Positions 60,923 to 64,000 of a stretch of DNA of 64,000 nt are shown in pieces. The notes beneath the pieces were generated by a model that saw only the letters and a program-made list of their open reading frames with translations, ran no database searches and had not been told where the DNA came from. The stretch is taken from contig NC_077246.1 of assembly GCF_947179165.1 (NCBI RefSeq), positions 68,792,421 through 68,856,420 on the forward strand. Direction: 5' to 3'. Numbering within the stretch: position 1 is the first letter of the stretch; every line of letters begins with the position of its first letter. Both the position numbers and the translations under genes were made by a program. This stretch comes from Solanum dulcamara. Its lineage: Eukaryota; Streptophyta; Magnoliopsida; Solanales; Solanaceae.

Positions 60923-63461
60923 ATGGCTGATGCCTTTGTGTCATTTGCAGTTCAAAAATTGGGTGATTTCCTCATACAGGAAGTTTCCCTGCTTATAAGT
61001 CTGAGAGATGAAGTTAGATGGCTGAGAAATGAGCTACTCTTCATACAGTCATTCCTCAGATATGCAGAACAAAAGCAATGCGGAGATCAAAGAGTTCAAC
61101 AATGGATCTTTGAGATCAACTCTATTGCTAATGACGCTCTCGCTATACTCGAGACTTATAGCTTCGAGGTTAGTAAAGGTGACGATGCTAGATTTGCTAG
61201 TCGTCTCAAAGCTTGCACTTGCATCTGCAGGAAGGAGAAAAAAATTCTACAATGTCGCCAAGGAGATCCAATCACTCAAGCAACGAATCATAGATATTTC
61301 TCGCAAACGAGAGACTTATGGTATAACAAATATCGATAATAATGCAGGAGAAGGACCAAGTAATCAGTATCCAACACTGAGGAGAACTACCTCCTATGTG
61401 GATGACCAGGATAACATTTTTGTTGGACTTCAGGATGTTGTACAAACATTGCTAGCTGAAATTCTCAAAGCAGAGCCTCGTCGAACCGTCATCTCCATTT
61501 ATGGCATGGGCGGATTAGGCAAGACCACTCTTGCTAGAAACCTCTACACAAGTCCTAATATAGTCTCTTGCTTCCCTACACGCTCTTGGATATGTGTTTC
61601 TCAAGACTACAACACAATGGATCTTCTTAGGAATATCATAAAATCCATCCAAGGTCGCACCAAGGGAACTCTAGATTTGTTGGAAAGGATGACACAAGGA
61701 GATCTAGAAATTTACCTTCGTGATCTTTTAAAAGAAGGCAAATACCTTGTGGTGGTTGATGATGTATGGAAGAGAGAAGCATGGGAGAGTCTGAAAAGAG
61801 CACTCCCAGATAGCAAGAATGGAAGCAGAGTTATTATTACCACTCGCAAAGAGGATGTCGCTGAAAGAGCAGACGACAGAGGCTTTGTCCATAAACTTCG
61901 TTTCCTAAGCCAAGAAGAAAGTTGGGATCTCTTTTGTAGGAAACTACTTGATGTTCGAGCAATGATTCCAGACATGGAAAGGTTAGCTAAAGATATGGTG
62001 GAAAAGTGTGGAGGCTTACCTCTTGCAATTGCTGTATTGAGCGGATTACTTTCTCATAAAAGGGGGCTAGACGAATGGCAAAAGGTGAAAGATCACCTTT
62101 GGAAGAACATTATTGAAGATAAATATATTGAAATCTCCAACATACTATCATTAAGCTACAACGATTTGTCAACCGCACTTAAGCAGTGTTTTCTCTACTT
62201 TGGTATTTTTCCAGAAGATCAAGAGGTCCGTGCTGCAGACATAATACGGCTGTGGATGGCCGAGGGTTTCATACCAAATGGAGAAGAAAGAATGGAGGAT
62301 GTCGCTGAAGGCTTCTTGAATGAGTTGATAAGACGAAACTTGGTTCAAGTTGCATTCACATTTTGGGAAAAAGTTTTTAAATGTAGGGTTCATGATTTAC
62401 TTCGTGATCTTGCCATACAAAAGGCATTGGAGGTAAACTTCTTTGACATTTATGATCCAAGAAAGCACTCCATTTCCTCCTTATGTATCAGACATGTCAT
62501 TCACGGTCAAGGAAAAAGGTACCTCTCACTTGATCTTTCTAACTTGAAGTTGAGGTCAATTCTGTTCTTGGATCCAGATTTTCCTAACATGAGTCTTATA
62601 AACTTCAGTAGTGTGTTCCAATATATATATGTGTTGTACTTGGATATTGAAGGTGGTAGTATACCTGATGCCATAGGGAGTTTGTACCACCTCAAGTTCT
62701 TAAGTTTGAGAGGTATCCTTGGTGAGCTTCCCTCTTCCATTGGCAACCTCAAGAATTTACAGACACTTCAATGGCAAGGAGGCTTATTGAAACTACCCCC
62801 CGAGACAGCTAATCTAATAAATCTAAGACATTTAGTTGTTTGGTATTCAGAACCTCTGTTACGTATATGTAAACTCAGAAGTCTTCAAGCTCTTGAACAG
62901 GTTTGTTGTGATCAGTGGAAATATGTTGACCCTGTTAATTTAGTCAATCTTCGAGAATTAAGCATGGTTGCAATTACCAAATCTTACACCCTAAAAAACA
63001 TTAGTAGCTTGATAAACCTTACCACTCTCAAATTGGTGTGTGCCTATGATGAATCATTCCCAGCCCTTGAATTTCTTATTTCTTGTCAAAAGCTCCAAAA
63101 ATTGCGGTTAGAAGGGAGAATAGGGAAACTGCCTCTGTTTCCAAATTCCATCACAATGATGCTTCTCTTGGACTCAAAACTCATGGAAGATCCGATACCT
63201 ATTTTGGGAATGCTGTCAAACCTAAGGAGTCTCAGTTTGGGTAGAGCTTATGAAGGAAAAGAAATTACGTGCAGTGATAACAGCTTCATTCAACTGGAGT
63301 CCCTTAGTCTTTATCATCTTGAGAACCTTGAAAGATGGCATTTAGCCACAAGTGCCATGCCTCATATTAATGGTGTTCGTATTAGTAATTGTGCAAAGCT
63401 GAAGGAGATTCCAGAGAGAATGAAAGACGTGGAGATGTTGACGCCTTTCAAGTATATATGA
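60923..63461 (+). pseudogene. CC-NB-LRR disease-resistance gene with one frameshift (RPP8/RPP13-like CNL)
   Basis: ATG 60923 (MADAFVSFAVQKLGDFLIQE) opens the coiled-coil domain, conserved against the pseudogene at 8455. At 61238-61244 a run of seven A forces a +1 shift; the rest of the protein is open to TGA 63459-63461, about 845 residues in all. Motifs: P-loop GMGGLGKTTLARNLY, RNBS-A-like SWICVSQDYNTMDLL, kinase-2 LVVVDDVW (61747-61770), RNBS-B GSRVIITTRKEDVA, GLPLA (near 62020), RNBS-D CFLYFGIFPEDQE, VHDLLRDLAIQKAL in the MHD position, then LRRs to PERMKDVEML. All nucleotide-binding motifs are intact. If the extra A is a sequencing or assembly error, this is a functional single-exon CNL; if real, it would make a truncated coiled-coil peptide. 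No plausible intron removes the shift. Confidence 0.88.
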
Positions 63462-64000
63462 AGTCTTATTTCATAATAGCAAAGGTAAATATACAAACAA
63501 ATCCCAATCCTACATAACTTTGTTGATTTTTCTTTTATAAAATAAATAATGTGTTAAATAATATTTTGGTAAAACAAGAGAAGACGCTGTCACCTGAAGA
63601 CATTCACGGTTGATGAATTTGGGCTATCGAAGTATCAATCAAGTTTCTCTCACTATACTCATTATTTCAACATTCAACAAGTGCCATGCCTCTGATTAAA
63701 GGTCTTGGTATCCATGACTGTCCTAATTTAAAGGAGATTCCTGAGATAATGAAAGACGTGGAGAGGTTGAAGATATCTGATTTTGGTGAATCTTTTCAAG
63801 CATATATGATATATTTTGGCCTCTTCATACTGCCAAGCAATTTAAGACATTCGTACCGATGAAGTAGGATTGATCCACTTCATTGATTATTTCAGGGTTG
63901 TCGATGAGAGTGTTTTTAGTGTTTGATTTCTTATTGTTTTCGGCTTTTTGAGTGTGTGGAATTGGTTTGAAGATAATTGTTTTTGGCAAAAATAGTTTTG
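63462..64000 (+). other. NLR 3' flank with a duplicated terminal LRR
   Basis: The stretch after the stop matches the 3' flank of the first NLR (GGTAAATATACAAACAAATC). It then contains a second copy of the final LRR (63677-63771) and AT-rich DNA to the window end. Confidence 0.6.
63677..63771 (+). pseudogene. Duplicated last-LRR fragment
   Basis: ACAAGTGCCATGCCTCTGAT to GACGTGGAGAGGTTGAAG repeats the end of the NLR (63346-63440) with substitutions. It encodes PLIKGLGIHDCPNLKEIPEI followed by MKDVERLK in one open frame. It has no start codon or NB-ARC nearby within the window and is a partial tandem copy or the relic of another NLR. Confidence 0.8.

Noticed and set aside
61169..61230. Possible 62-base intron (GTTAGT...CTGCAG) that might bypass the NLR frameshift
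   Set aside because: Removing it does not restore the downstream frame and would delete conserved coiled-coil residues; 62 bases is also very short for a plant intron.

Overview
This is a nuclear plant window, almost certainly Solanaceae (Solanum-type). Genes have short GT-AG introns in AT-rich DNA. The dispersed repeats include two SINE types common in Solanaceae (a TS-like family ending in TTG repeats and an Au-like family) and Tekay/Del-type chromovirus retrotransposons. The species is inferred from this repeat and gene content, not proven.

Layout. 1-1653: 3' exons of HCF107, a chloroplast RNA-binding HAT/TPR protein. 3332-6097: complete five-exon GAPA, the Calvin-cycle GAPDH A subunit. 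8455-11044: a CC-NB-LRR resistance-gene copy broken by several frameshifts and a stop. 11527-35297: one hAT-like DNA transposon of about 2 kb, swollen to 23.8 kb by nested retrotransposons. A Tekay-type element sits in the hAT and is organised LTR-internal-LTR-internal, with its right end deleted. A second Tekay-type element (20318-29930) sits inside the middle LTR with a 5-bp target duplication. 36752-42420 (minus): a pseudogene of the LNK clock co-activator family. 46096-55093 (minus): an intact ten-exon CD2BP2/LIN1-like U5 snRNP protein gene, with a MULE-type element and SINEs in one intron. 55094-60900: a repeat-only stretch. 60923-63461: a second CC-NB-LRR gene, intact except for one homopolymer frameshift.

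How the parts relate. HCF107 and GAPA are neighbouring nuclear genes for chloroplast proteins. The two NLR copies are duplicates: coding regions, 3' flanks and an upstream array of about 140-bp modules match, so the duplication included flanking DNA. The transposon layers give an insertion order: hAT first, then the shared-LTR Tekay element, then the second Tekay element, whose LTRs are nearly identical. No bacterial-type operon, CRISPR array or new enzyme system is present. The most informative features are the nested-transposon architecture, the decayed LNK gene, the paired NLR loci with their shared upstream arrays, and the intronic inverted repeats.
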